A stretch of DNA of 64,000 bases, taken from Aliivibrio wodanis. GTDB taxonomy: Bacteria; Pseudomonadota; Gammaproteobacteria; Enterobacterales; Vibrionaceae. Below, in pieces: positions 56,592 to 64,000 of the stretch. The stretch lies in contig LN554846.1 in assembly GCA_000953695.1 (NCBI GenBank), positions 1,612,001 through 1,676,000 of the forward strand, read 5' to 3'. The notes beneath the pieces were generated by a model. The model worked only from the letters and a program-made list of their open reading frames with translations, had not been told where the DNA came from and ran no database searches. Every line of letters starts with the position of its first letter. Position 1 is the first letter of the stretch. Made by a program: the position numbers and the translations under genes.

Positions 56592-57132
56592 AGGTTATTT
56601 TTCGTAATGCATCGATTTTAATAGGGTTGACAATAAATATTGGGGTGGGTAGATCATAATTGGCTTGCTCAGAGGTATAAATATATTGCCCACTGGTTGG
56701 AAAATTAAGAAGTACTTCAAACTGACCATTAACTACATCCACAGGAAACAAAATCAAACGGCCATCATCTCGTTTAAGAGGCATTGAAAATGTTTGATCG
56801 GGAATGTTTACTGAGCCTCTCACCATAAAGCTTGTTAGCTCATAACAAGTAATATGGGTAAAAGTACTGTTCTTTTTTAATGCATTAGTGACTTCAGTAA
56901 TGAGTATTTCTTTTAACTGGGGCTGGGGCTCTACAGGCGGTAAAACTACATCATTTTTTTCATCAATTTCTTTTTGAAGATTCTCAACTAATGCTAGTTC
57001 ATCTGTATAAATATCATCAATCCAGAGCGGCGAGTCTTTTGATAAGAATTTACGTTCGCCGTTGATGTAGCTTTCATCTGCAACAATGACATTAGTGATT
57101 TTGTTATTACTATCTACGATTGCTATTTTCAT
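56590..57132 (-). CDS. Tail-fibre assembly or fibre-associated protein (G-like position)
   Basis: The 180-residue protein starts MKIAIVDSNNKITNVIVADE, a pattern common at the start of phage fibre-assembly chaperones and fibre-tip genes. The body (VRGSVNIPDQTFSMPLKRDD and FPTSGQYIYTSEQANYDLP) is not recognised. Its ATG overlaps the stop of the glycine-rich fibre gene by four bases, so it is translated with it, and tandem terminators follow. The position equals that of P2 gene G. Confidence 0.65.
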   Translation of the reverse strand: MKIAIVDSNNKITNVIVADESYINGERKFLSKDSPLWIDDIYTDELALVENLQKEIDEKNDVVLPPVEPQPQLKEILITEVTNALKKNSTFTHITCYELTSFMVRGSVNIPDQTFSMPLKRDDGRLILFPVDVVNGQFEVLLNFPTSGQYIYTSEQANYDLPTPIFIVNPIKIDALRKIT

Positions 57133-58205
57133 GCGTTCAACGCCTCTTGTATTGCGATTTCGTCGGCTGTGGCTGGGCGATACGTGATAATCATCGCACC
57201 ATTTTTTTGCGTGTTATTTCTGCCACCAGCACCATGACCTGCGCCCCCGCTTCCCATTGCAGATGCCCCACCGCCACCATAGCGATAATAATAAAGGTAG
57301 TTCCCCGAAGATGAATAAGCTGCTTTTTCACCCGTAAAAGCACCACAAGCCGTTGCAATATCTTCACCATTTCTGGTAATGACATTTGTCTCATTGATGG
57401 CATTTGCACTTTTACCCTCGCCTCCTTTCGAGACAATCACGCTTAACATCTTTTCAATATTTTGAGGCGCAGGTTCAATCCCCCCTAAACTATTTACAGA
57501 ATAAGAAGTACTACTACCTCCGCCAAAAATATCAGCAATTAATTGATCGTTTATTTTTAATTGAGAATCCCCCCCTTTCTTACCTGTTACATAACCTGGG
57601 TATTTATAATCCACATTACCAGAGCGACTACCAATCAAAACATCTATGACAGGGAATGTAGTTTTGTTAAGAGAAACAAACTCAATCGCTAGAAAGGCAC
57701 CTGCACCCCCGCCAGAATAGATATTACCAGTATTAGAGTATCCAGCGCCACCAACGCCGCATATTTGAAGAGTAATATAGAGAGGAACATTGTGCTGAAA
57801 GTTATCAGCTACTGTATCTATTGTAATTTGACCACTGTCAGTAAACGTTTTAGAACCCACGTCAATCAATTCTGCTGTTGAATTAAAATTATCAACCCAT
57901 GCCTGACCATCAAACCACAACGTTAACTTGTCATTAAAAGTGATGACCCCATCACCATATAAAGTATTACCAATCACTACAGGATGAGAGAACGTGACCG
58001 TTTTATTTTCGGTGGTATAATCACTTGCAAGTTCTATAACATCCCCAACGTCAACCGACGAATCATCAGTAACAACGGCATTAACAAACACACTAAGTAA
58101 ATAACGCCCATTTGGTTTAATGGTCCCACCATTATGAATCGATTTATATTTTAATCCGCTCACATGATTCACTTGACCTAAATCCACCGTACTCATACAA
58201 ACCAC
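57129..58205 (-). CDS. Tail fibre protein with glycine-rich tip
   Basis: The 358-residue protein has a beta-rich N-terminus and a C-terminal third with repeated Gly clusters: GVGGAGYSNTGNIYSGGGAG, IFGGGSSTSY, YRYGGGGASAMGSGGAGHGA. It ends with a short Ala/Glu helix. Glycine-rich sandwiches of this sort occur in receptor-binding tips of several phages, so this is probably the host-recognition part. It overlaps the previous fibre gene by 13 bases. Confidence 0.78.
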   Translation of the reverse strand: MVCMSTVDLGQVNHVSGLKYKSIHNGGTIKPNGRYLLSVFVNAVVTDDSSVDVGDVIELASDYTTENKTVTFSHPVVIGNTLYGDGVITFNDKLTLWFDGQAWVDNFNSTAELIDVGSKTFTDSGQITIDTVADNFQHNVPLYITLQICGVGGAGYSNTGNIYSGGGAGAFLAIEFVSLNKTTFPVIDVLIGSRSGNVDYKYPGYVTGKKGGDSQLKINDQLIADIFGGGSSTSYSVNSLGGIEPAPQNIEKMLSVIVSKGGEGKSANAINETNVITRNGEDIATACGAFTGEKAAYSSSGNYLYYYRYGGGGASAMGSGGAGHGAGGRNNTQKNGAMIITYRPATADEIAIQEALNA

Positions 58206-59083
58206 TCCCCTTTAATTCTAATAAATCGAAACTCTCGTGCATGTTCTACAATTCTGGCACGAGGAAATAGTTGATTTCCTTTTTTAAATTGCTCGCCATC
58301 TGGAGCTAAGAACGCGACATCACCGGCATCTAAATCCACTGAATCATCAACTCGAATGATCACATCACAATCATTTTCTTCTGCCGTAAGTTGATACTCA
58401 CCATAACGGAAAATGACATTTAACCGAGAAAGAGCAATTTGATGCTCCTCAGTAATAATAATGTTTGGTGCTTGATTGCTTTTAGAAACATAGTTAGCGA
58501 GATCACTTTCATCTGCCTTTTTAGCTAATGCATTTCTAATATCTACATGCGCTTGTGCATTTTTGTTATGCTCAATCAAATCTTGCTCTGTAATAAAAGC
58601 AATAGATGGGTTTACAGTATAATTAATGATGTCGGCATTAAGTGTTTGAAAACGCAATCGAAAGGTATAACTTTTCGCACCATTGGGATTAAAAGATTTA
58701 AAATCCCCTTCAACACGACGGTAAGAATAAATAAAATTCTCACCATTGATATTACCAATCGCCGCCAATCCCCATACTTGGTAACCTTTACCATTAATTG
58801 AATGATCTGCTGGAATGATGATTTGAACAATAAATTCCCCAGGGTTCTCTGGGTTTTCTTTCACGCTCGCTTCAAATAGCGATTCATCACCATAATCAAG
58901 AACCATCTCCGTCACATCAACTGGTGATGCACCATCGGCCAATAGCCCCCCATCAATTTTCATGTGAGTAATACTGACAGATTTATTAAATGCTTTAGCA
59001 TTCGCTTCCGCATTAAATCCCAGTTGGGTGATATACCCTCTTGTATCTAACGCTTCCATTTGTTCTAGTGTTAACTGTGTCAT
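58193..59083 (-). CDS. H: Tail fibre protein H-like (N-terminal baseplate-binding part)
   Basis: I start at the ATG at 59083 (MTQLTLEQMEALDTRGYITQ), whose bases overlap the stop of gene I (TAATG). An ATG five codons earlier is possible but less coupled. Residues 1-150 match the phage tail-collar fibre N-terminal family, with LADGASPVDVTEMVLDYGDE, VQIIIPADHSINGKGYQVWG and GLAAIGNINGE. The rest is shorter than P2 gpH, so the distal fibre is made by the next genes. Confidence 0.8.
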   Translation of the reverse strand: MTQLTLEQMEALDTRGYITQLGFNAEANAKAFNKSVSITHMKIDGGLLADGASPVDVTEMVLDYGDESLFEASVKENPENPGEFIVQIIIPADHSINGKGYQVWGLAAIGNINGENFIYSYRRVEGDFKSFNPNGAKSYTFRLRFQTLNADIINYTVNPSIAFITEQDLIEHNKNAQAHVDIRNALAKKADESDLANYVSKSNQAPNIIITEEHQIALSRLNVIFRYGEYQLTAEENDCDVIIRVDDSVDLDAGDVAFLAPDGEQFKKGNQLFPRARIVEHAREFRFIRIKGEWFV

Positions 59084-59787
59084 TATGCTGGCCTGCAATC
59101 ACTGTGGATGTGGGTTTCAAATAAACTGCTTAAATAAAGTTGTCCTATTTCTCCGGCATCAAAACGAGGGTCGTAAGGCATGCAGTCACTAAAAGTATGG
59201 GTTTCAAATAAAACAGCGGAATACATAACGAGCTGACTTTCAAGACCATCAAAACTATAAGGAACTGAATCACTCACAACCCCAGTTTCAAACAACGCTC
59301 CAGAATAAGAAAACACATTAGCCGCACGAACCAAATCAAGCGCAATCAAATCTCGCTCACTTTTGTAAGTATTTACACGACTTTCTAATCGACATTGAAG
59401 CTGTTCATCTAGCTTTCCTTGCTCTATCTCCGCACTTATTTTTAACGAATAGGCTTGAGCCCCCTTAGTTATCTCTGAGGAAAAGCCAAGAGCATCAATG
59501 GAATGAATAAGGCCTTTTCGAGTACCAGCTTTACTGTGGATCTCAAACGCTTTATCTGTAGTTTTTCGTTGCTGTGTCAATGAGTCATTAGGCTGCCAAT
59601 CAAGTACTCCTCGCTCAGCAGCAAGCAAAGCTACGAAGTCATCAGAGCACAACATTGGATCTTTAAGCGTTGGATAAGGTGATACCACTTTTTCAATAAT
59701 GTTAACCCAAGCGTATTCAAGCGACTCTTCAATGACCGTTCGGTTACTGGGTTGAACACTAATAAATGGCTCATTCTGCTTTGACAT
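59083..59787 (-). CDS. I: Baseplate protein I with C-terminal repeats
   Basis: Residues 1-165 resemble P2 gpI (LLAAERGVLDWQPNDSLTQQ-type segment, followed by a GTRKGL region). The C-terminal 70 residues contain three related units: ALFETGVVSDSVPY, VLFETHTFSDCMPY and SLFETHIHSDCRPA. These are not in standard gpI and make the protein longer (234 residues against about 175). The ATG at 59787 overlaps the end of J by 17 bases. Confidence 0.82.
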   Translation of the reverse strand: MSKQNEPFISVQPSNRTVIEESLEYAWVNIIEKVVSPYPTLKDPMLCSDDFVALLAAERGVLDWQPNDSLTQQRKTTDKAFEIHSKAGTRKGLIHSIDALGFSSEITKGAQAYSLKISAEIEQGKLDEQLQCRLESRVNTYKSERDLIALDLVRAANVFSYSGALFETGVVSDSVPYSFDGLESQLVMYSAVLFETHTFSDCMPYDPRFDAGEIGQLYLSSLFETHIHSDCRPA

Positions 59788-60751
59788 CAATCACCACCTC
59801 AGTACACCGTGGGACTTCATCCCAATCACACACAATGTTTTCTCGTGGCTCAAGCACAACAGGTCTAATGCCTAATTTACGAAATTCAAATTCAATCTCT
59901 CCGATTTCAATGTCCATCTTTAAATTAAATTTACCTTTCGCAAATGCCCAAGCCACTGCTTCACCCTGCATTTGTGAAAAATCATTATTTGGATTTGCGC
60001 CGGTGCGTGCAATAACATGAATTTTGTAATCTTTAAACGTCGGTGTTTTTACCGTTAATTCATCGGTTTCTTGCGCTATATCATCCCGATTTAAGTAGTT
60101 CAGTACTCGCTTTAATAACGCTTCGCTTGGCTCTCCGGTATGACTTTCACGACTTAACACCGCAACACACACTTTACCTGTATAGGGTTCAACCATTCGA
60201 GGTTGAGCATCTTTAACTGGATTGCTCACCGCCTCTTTCGGAAATTCATAACGTACCGTAACTACGTTATCTTCAGTATTAAGTGTAATAATCGGACGTT
60301 CGTCCAACGTCAATGCATGATATCGATACCCCATACGAGTACCCGTGGTATGAAATTGATAAGGGGCTAAGTCAAACCGTTTAAGTAAATCTTCATCCGA
60401 TTCCATCACAGCCAATTTAGGTGGATAAACACTGGTATCTTCAGGCGTTAACATTTGACGTTTTAAGTTATATTGCAACGCCATCAATTCAACCATGTCT
60501 GATTCCGTCACATATTTACGGAACATTTGCAGCGCCCAATAATTATTCTCACGAATATCAGCAATGTATTTCAGAATTAACGCTTGAGTTATTTGAGCCA
60601 ACAACTCCGCATCATTCTCTAAGCTCTCACGCAATAAAGTGGCTTTTTCTTGGTCTTTGTTGGCACAATGCTCAACTGCAAAATCAATATACGTAGAGAG
60701 TAAAGTTTCAAAATCAGGCTCTTGAAATGCTTGTGGGGCTGAGATAGTCAT
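59771..60751 (-). CDS. J: Baseplate assembly protein J
   Basis: The 326-residue protein is a Mu gp47 / P2 gpJ family wedge component, with FQEPDFETLLSTYIDFA near the start, EVVIDVKA at the end, and YHALTLDERPIITLNTEDNV and VTVRYEFPKEAVS centrally. It overlaps W by four bases at its start. The order V-W-J-I matches P2. Confidence 0.87.
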   Translation of the reverse strand: MTISAPQAFQEPDFETLLSTYIDFAVEHCANKDQEKATLLRESLENDAELLAQITQALILKYIADIRENNYWALQMFRKYVTESDMVELMALQYNLKRQMLTPEDTSVYPPKLAVMESDEDLLKRFDLAPYQFHTTGTRMGYRYHALTLDERPIITLNTEDNVVTVRYEFPKEAVSNPVKDAQPRMVEPYTGKVCVAVLSRESHTGEPSEALLKRVLNYLNRDDIAQETDELTVKTPTFKDYKIHVIARTGANPNNDFSQMQGEAVAWAFAKGKFNLKMDIEIGEIEFEFRKLGIRPVVLEPRENIVCDWDEVPRCTEVVIDVKAE

Positions 60752-61080
60752 ACATTGGTACTCACTTCAATTTGTTCGCCTTTCCATTTAGCCCAGATCT
60801 GAACCTGAAACCCTGTATTTGTAACTATCGCTTTACAGCGTGTTACGCTAAGGCCATCAAGCTGACAGTGACAATTGGTTAGGGCTTCTATAGAGAGATT
60901 TTGCACAATCAGTGCTTCGTGGGGGCTTTGGTTTTTACCGAGTCGGTGCAATGCTCGATTACCAAACTTACGCCGTTTTACACGTTCAGTAAGCTGAGTG
61001 GTTAACACCCTTTTTATCCGACAAGCAAGTGCATCAAAGTGATAGACAGTTCGGCCTGTTTCTTGATCTATTCCTATCAT
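60748..61080 (-). CDS. W: Baseplate protein W (gp25-like)
   Basis: The 110-residue protein MIGIDQETGRTVYHFDALAC... with ERVKRRKFGNRALHRLGKNQ has the gp25/W lysozyme-like fold of contractile baseplates, including the conserved R-x-x-x-G segment. It overlaps V and J by four bases each. Confidence 0.85.
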   Translation of the reverse strand: MIGIDQETGRTVYHFDALACRIKRVLTTQLTERVKRRKFGNRALHRLGKNQSPHEALIVQNLSIEALTNCHCQLDGLSVTRCKAIVTNTGFQVQIWAKWKGEQIEVSTNV

Positions 61081-61793
61081 GGTAACGCCCCACTGGTTGG
61101 TTTACCTTCATTACCAATATGATGATGAAGTTTCACACTGTAACCATCCACAGAGACATCACCATTTACCACATGCAATGAACCAGAGAACGTAGATGGC
61201 GCTGAAGAATCAGCCATTGAAAATGCCGCAGCAGTAGATACCGAAAAAGCACCTTGATGATTAAACACACCAGTATTAATAAATTGGCCTGTAAAAATAG
61301 AATCACCGGTTCGGTTTGTGCTTCCGGTATGCTCTTGATCACCAATATGAGTGAGATCAGCGTACAACGTTACTCCTCCAGGATAACAACACGTCAAAGA
61401 ACCACTGTCTAAATCGTACCGCTCAGTCATTCCTCCACCATAATCCCTCATGACTTCGTTTTCTTTCAAACTCGGAAAAGGAAAAAGGTGTGAACGCAGT
61501 CCCATCAAGGCAACCGAATTATTAAGATTGTCGCCATTACCAATATTAATCAAAATGCATTGTTCACCAACACTTGGCCGGCGGTAATCTTTTACTCTGC
61601 CCATTGCCGGTACAAAAAATGGCACTCCTTGTGCCATGTTCTCACTTGTTTTTACGTCCACCGTCGTTTCATACGCACAATGAACGGTTCCAAGACGGAT
61701 AACATTAGCCAAACGGCGGTCAATATCACTTATATGTTCAACGAACTCTCTGAACTTTTTCTCAAGGCTCAATACCCGATTGATGATATTCAT
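61077..61793 (-). CDS. V: Baseplate spike protein V
   Basis: The 238-residue protein has an OB fold (about residues 30-100, with RLGTVHCAYETTVDVKTSEN and GRVKDYRRPSVGEQCILINI). A beta-helical needle follows with VFNHQGAFSVSTAAAFSMAD and GDVSVDGYSVKLHHHIGNEG; the HHH cluster may bind iron at the tip as in P2 gpV. The ATG at 61793 has AGGTG upstream and is preferred to a GTG three codons earlier. Confidence 0.87.
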   Translation of the reverse strand: MNIINRVLSLEKKFREFVEHISDIDRRLANVIRLGTVHCAYETTVDVKTSENMAQGVPFFVPAMGRVKDYRRPSVGEQCILINIGNGDNLNNSVALMGLRSHLFPFPSLKENEVMRDYGGGMTERYDLDSGSLTCCYPGGVTLYADLTHIGDQEHTGSTNRTGDSIFTGQFINTGVFNHQGAFSVSTAAAFSMADSSAPSTFSGSLHVVNGDVSVDGYSVKLHHHIGNEGKPTSGALP

Positions 61794-62256
61794 TATTGTC
61801 ACCTGTGCAGTGAGTCAATTCATAAAACTCTTGATCTAATGGTCCAACATAAATCTGTTGTCGCATCGTAACCACCCGAGCAAATATCCCATTCTCAGGG
61901 TCGAACTTACTGGGCAAATTAGACACTAACTCAGCTTCTTCTTGATTAAATGCATCACCAAAAAATTGATTACAGATCTCACGTTCTAATCGACAAGACG
62001 CATCCAAGGCTTCAAGGTCAAACTCATTAATCGAGGTTGGTACTTCAATCATAAAGCGTAATTCAATATTGTGTTGGGAACGCTCCTCATTGCTCAAAGA
62101 GTTATAAGGATCAGATTCACCGACTTGATAGCTGAAAGTTACCTCGCTAATTTCAATCGCTTTTCGCTTATAGATTGACCCTATATTGATATTCATCTTA
62201 CTCTCAAGATGATCCTTAACCGTCGTTACCCACTCACGCGGCGAGTGATAAAACAT
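61762..62256 (-). CDS. Hypothetical phage protein between gpZ-like and V
   Basis: A start at the ATG at 62256 (MFYHSPREWVTTVKDHLESK) gives about 164 residues and fits the overlap with the upstream gene better than a start 31 codons earlier. The body (YQVGESDPYNSLSNEERSQH, EFDLEALDASCRLEREICNQ) is soluble and of unknown function. Its place just before V is where many P2/Mu mosaic phages carry a neck or tail-completion protein of the gp37-like kind. Confidence 0.65.
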   Translation of the reverse strand: MFYHSPREWVTTVKDHLESKMNINIGSIYKRKAIEISEVTFSYQVGESDPYNSLSNEERSQHNIELRFMIEVPTSINEFDLEALDASCRLEREICNQFFGDAFNQEEAELVSNLPSKFDPENGIFARVVTMRQQIYVGPLDQEFYELTHCTGDNNEYHQSGIEP

Positions 62257-62761
62257 TTTTGAATTCACGATGAAAAAACTCCTCAAACTTACGATTAATA
62301 TCAGAAAGATATCGTTCAATAATCTCTTCAGCGTCATGTGAGATATCAATGGTGATCATCTCAATATTATGTCGAGATTTTCCCTTTCTTCTCCACACAA
62401 GAAGCTCATCGCTATCCATTGGAGCAATAAAAGCTCCTTCATAAAAATCGCGTCCAACTCGAACCCCTTTCTTGTTTTGGATTGGCGTCCCCATTCGGTG
62501 AACACCAATTTCATTAACGCCAATCCAAAGCTTTGAAATTCGACCGTTTTTATACAGTTTGAAACGAGAGCGCAACGCTTTAGCCTCAATCTTAAGTTCA
62601 TAACCAAGCTCAGCCATTGTGATCGTTTTAAGCCATCTATTCGTCAGAACAGCCGCGCGATTCACCGCTTTTGGTATCTCTTTTTCAAACGCTTCATAGT
62701 GCCGAATAAATTCTGTATCCAGTAAAGCTCGGTTGTTCCTAGTTAAATTCTGACCACTCAT
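62234..62761 (-). CDS. Phage minor tail protein Z-like (GPZ)
   Basis: The 175-residue protein resembles the 'prophage minor tail protein Z' family, with FEKEIPKAVNRAAVLTNRWL, ELKIEAKALRSRFKLYK and IGVNEIGVHRMGTPIQ. It probably acts in tail completion, like P2 gpS by position. It overlaps neighbours on both sides by 23 bases. Confidence 0.68.
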   Translation of the reverse strand: MSGQNLTRNNRALLDTEFIRHYEAFEKEIPKAVNRAAVLTNRWLKTITMAELGYELKIEAKALRSRFKLYKNGRISKLWIGVNEIGVHRMGTPIQNKKGVRVGRDFYEGAFIAPMDSDELLVWRRKGKSRHNIEMITIDISHDAEEIIERYLSDINRKFEEFFHREFKNVLSLAA

Positions 62762-63071
62762 TTTTTGAACCTTTTGCCTGCCTTACCAAGGTATATTCAT
62801 TAATAAGTCCACTCGCACCATTTCCACTGGGTAATGCTTGTGCATACGACAAAAAATAAACGAGCCCCTCATGCTGAATAATGCAATGCTCAGGAAGCGT
62901 TTCACAAGTCAGCAACCGAAAAGTAATACGCTCACTCTGTTGTGATTTTTTCACATACCCAAATATTGTTAATGTATCTCCTTGCTCAGTAACCACAGAC
63001 TTAGGTGAGCCAAAACAATCAGCAATGGATGCCCGAAGTAACCCTCGGGCATTATCAAAAAGGCTAGTCAT
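62739..63071 (-). CDS. Small head-tail joining-like phage protein
   Basis: The 110-residue protein MTSLFDNARGLLRASIADCF... with RITFRLLTCETLPEHCIIQH and GLVYFLSYAQALPSG is not firmly recognised. Its place between the DUF2190 protein and the GPZ-like protein fits a head-tail connector subunit. Confidence 0.55.
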   Translation of the reverse strand: MTSLFDNARGLLRASIADCFGSPKSVVTEQGDTLTIFGYVKKSQQSERITFRLLTCETLPEHCIIQHEGLVYFLSYAQALPSGNGASGLINEYTLVRQAKGSKNEWSEFN

Positions 63072-63072
63072 A

Positions 63073-63405
63073 CTAAGCGACTAACTGCGTAATAAGCTCA
63101 CCGGTCAGCAATACCCCTCCATCAATAAACACACCGACAGGTTGTTCAACTTCCCCTGAGGTGGTCGGCTGTACTTTCGTAAATACACCGCCATCAAAAT
63201 ACGCGGCCTCACAATTAAAGCTAAGAGTATCCCCAGCTTTAATTGGTCCATCGTAATAACCAGAATAGGTACAGGTAACTACTTCATTTTCTTTTGCACT
63301 AAAACTAGGAACAACAAGCAGCGCACCAACGACACACGGAATGTCTTTTACAAATCCATTGGATGGTGCAACCAATGCAATTTTTTTACCTTCTGCAATT
63401 TGCAT
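63073..63405 (-). CDS. DUF2190-like capsid-associated protein
   Basis: The 110-residue beta-rich protein (MQIAEGKKIALVAPSNGFV..., VTCTYSGYYDGPIKAGDTLS, QPVGVFIDGGVLLTGELI) fits the DUF2190 pattern of capsid cement or decoration proteins, which commonly lie directly after the major capsid gene of Mu-like phages. Confidence 0.7.
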   Translation of the reverse strand: MQIAEGKKIALVAPSNGFVKDIPCVVGALLVVPSFSAKENEVVTCTYSGYYDGPIKAGDTLSFNCEAAYFDGGVFTKVQPTTSGEVEQPVGVFIDGGVLLTGELITQLVA

Positions 63406-63468
63406 AAATATAATCTCTATAAAAAAGAAAAGAGAGCCGAGCCCTCCTTTGAATGAATAATGTTTACC

Positions 63469-64000
63469 TTATTTTGTCGTGGCAAACATCGCTTGGGTAA
63501 TACCACGGCGATCAAGTACTTTTGAAGTAATATCATAAGTGATACGGAATTTAGCCCCATCACTGCTCCAGCCATCCCCCGTTTCTAACCATGGATCTTG
63601 TTGACCATCTAAAAAGCCCATCAAGACCGTATCAAAATCCTTGCTAGTAAAACCGATTGCACCATTAATGGCGTTAGCTCTTGCGGTTTCAATAACACGC
63701 TTAAACTTCTTATACGCTGGATTGTAATTATCAGGCTTACTTGCCGTGTTAAGTACCGCTTCAAACATAGACGCGTGCTCTGGACTCGCCAGAAGGATTT
63801 CACCACGCAAATCTAATGGGTCACCTTTCCCTTTACCATCCAATGGAATAGTCGTGGTCGTAGCAAACATTTTATGTAGCGCCATGATTAACGCTTCATA
63901 ATCACCAGCCGCAATACCGTCCGTTAAATTGCCCCAATCACCTTGAACATTCTTCTTAAATACAGGTCCACCATCGCTCATTTTTCCGCTAAGAATTGCG
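63469..64000 (-). CDS. Mu gpT-like major capsid protein, 5' part outside window
   Basis: The frame remains open through the right edge (AILSGKMSDGGPVFKKNVQG), so the ATG at 63981 is probably internal and only the C-terminal 176 codons are visible. The segment QGDWGNLTDGIAAGDYEALI, the LLASPEH... block and the end RITYDITSKVLDRRG resemble the Mu-like major head subunit gpT family. It is the capsid protein of a prophage with a P2-like tail. Confidence 0.75.
   Translation of the reverse strand, partial: AILSGKMSDGGPVFKKNVQGDWGNLTDGIAAGDYEALIMALHKMFATTTTIPLDGKGKGDPLDLRGEILLASPEHASMFEAVLNTASKPDNYNPAYKKFKRVIETARANAINGAIGFTSKDFDTVLMGFLDGQQDPWLETGDGWSSDGAKFRITYDITSKVLDRRGITQAMFATTK

Overview
The window is a bacterial chromosome segment from a member of the Vibrionaceae, most probably Aliivibrio (the A. 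fischeri / A. logei group). This rests on the low GC content, the hutWXZ / tonB-exbBD-hutBCD haem locus, the vgrG-DUF4123-vasX-immunity type VI secretion cluster, and the thrS-infC-rpmI-rplT and pheST blocks. Species assignment is inference from protein resemblance, not from a database search.

Region 1 (1-4.45 kb) looks like a decayed defence island beside the 3' end of a tRNA-Val(GAC) gene. It holds an SMC-like coiled-coil ATPase running off the left edge and a Toprim-like (DUF2220/JetD-type) gene broken by a one-base frameshift. Head to head with the latter is a WYL-domain regulator lacking its N-terminal DNA-binding half. Together they resemble a damaged Wadjet/Mks-type system. Region 2 (4.6-14.9 kb) is core chromosome: a Cache-GGDEF diguanylate cyclase, cvfB, an unknown membrane protein, a PEP-synthase-like orphan divergent from an aroH-type DAHP synthase, yajQ, an M3 peptidase, astE and ihfA. 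Region 3 (15.3-21.2 kb) holds a TPR-GAF-GGDEF protein lying between ihfA and pheT, then pheT and pheS with a candidate pheM-like leader peptide.

Region 4 (21.3-40.2 kb) is a haem-acquisition locus. It contains a Fur-box-preceded TonB-dependent haem receptor, hutWXZ, and the divergent tonB-exbB-exbD-hutB-hutC-hutD operon. A type VI secretion payload cluster sits inside it: VgrG, a DUF4123 adaptor, a VasX-like membrane-active effector and an array of four related immunity-like membrane proteins, the last carrying an early stop codon. Region 5 (40.4-43.7 kb) is rplT-rpmI-infC-thrS. infC uses an AUU start, and the thrS leader contains a hairpin that copies the tRNA-Thr anticodon arm.

Region 6 (43.8-48.1 kb) is accessory DNA. 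It has an orphan DNA methyltransferase with a structured 5' leader, a PIN-like nuclease with 17-residue tandem repeats, a zinc-binding unknown and a small HTH protein. Region 7 (48.1-64.0 kb, continuing off the right edge) is a prophage transcribed leftwards. Its capsid genes are Mu-like (gpT-type major capsid, DUF2190) and its contractile tail is P2-like (V W J I H, fibres, FI FII E/E' T U X D). The E gene has a clear -1 programmed frameshift site, and a tyrosine integrase directly abuts gene D.
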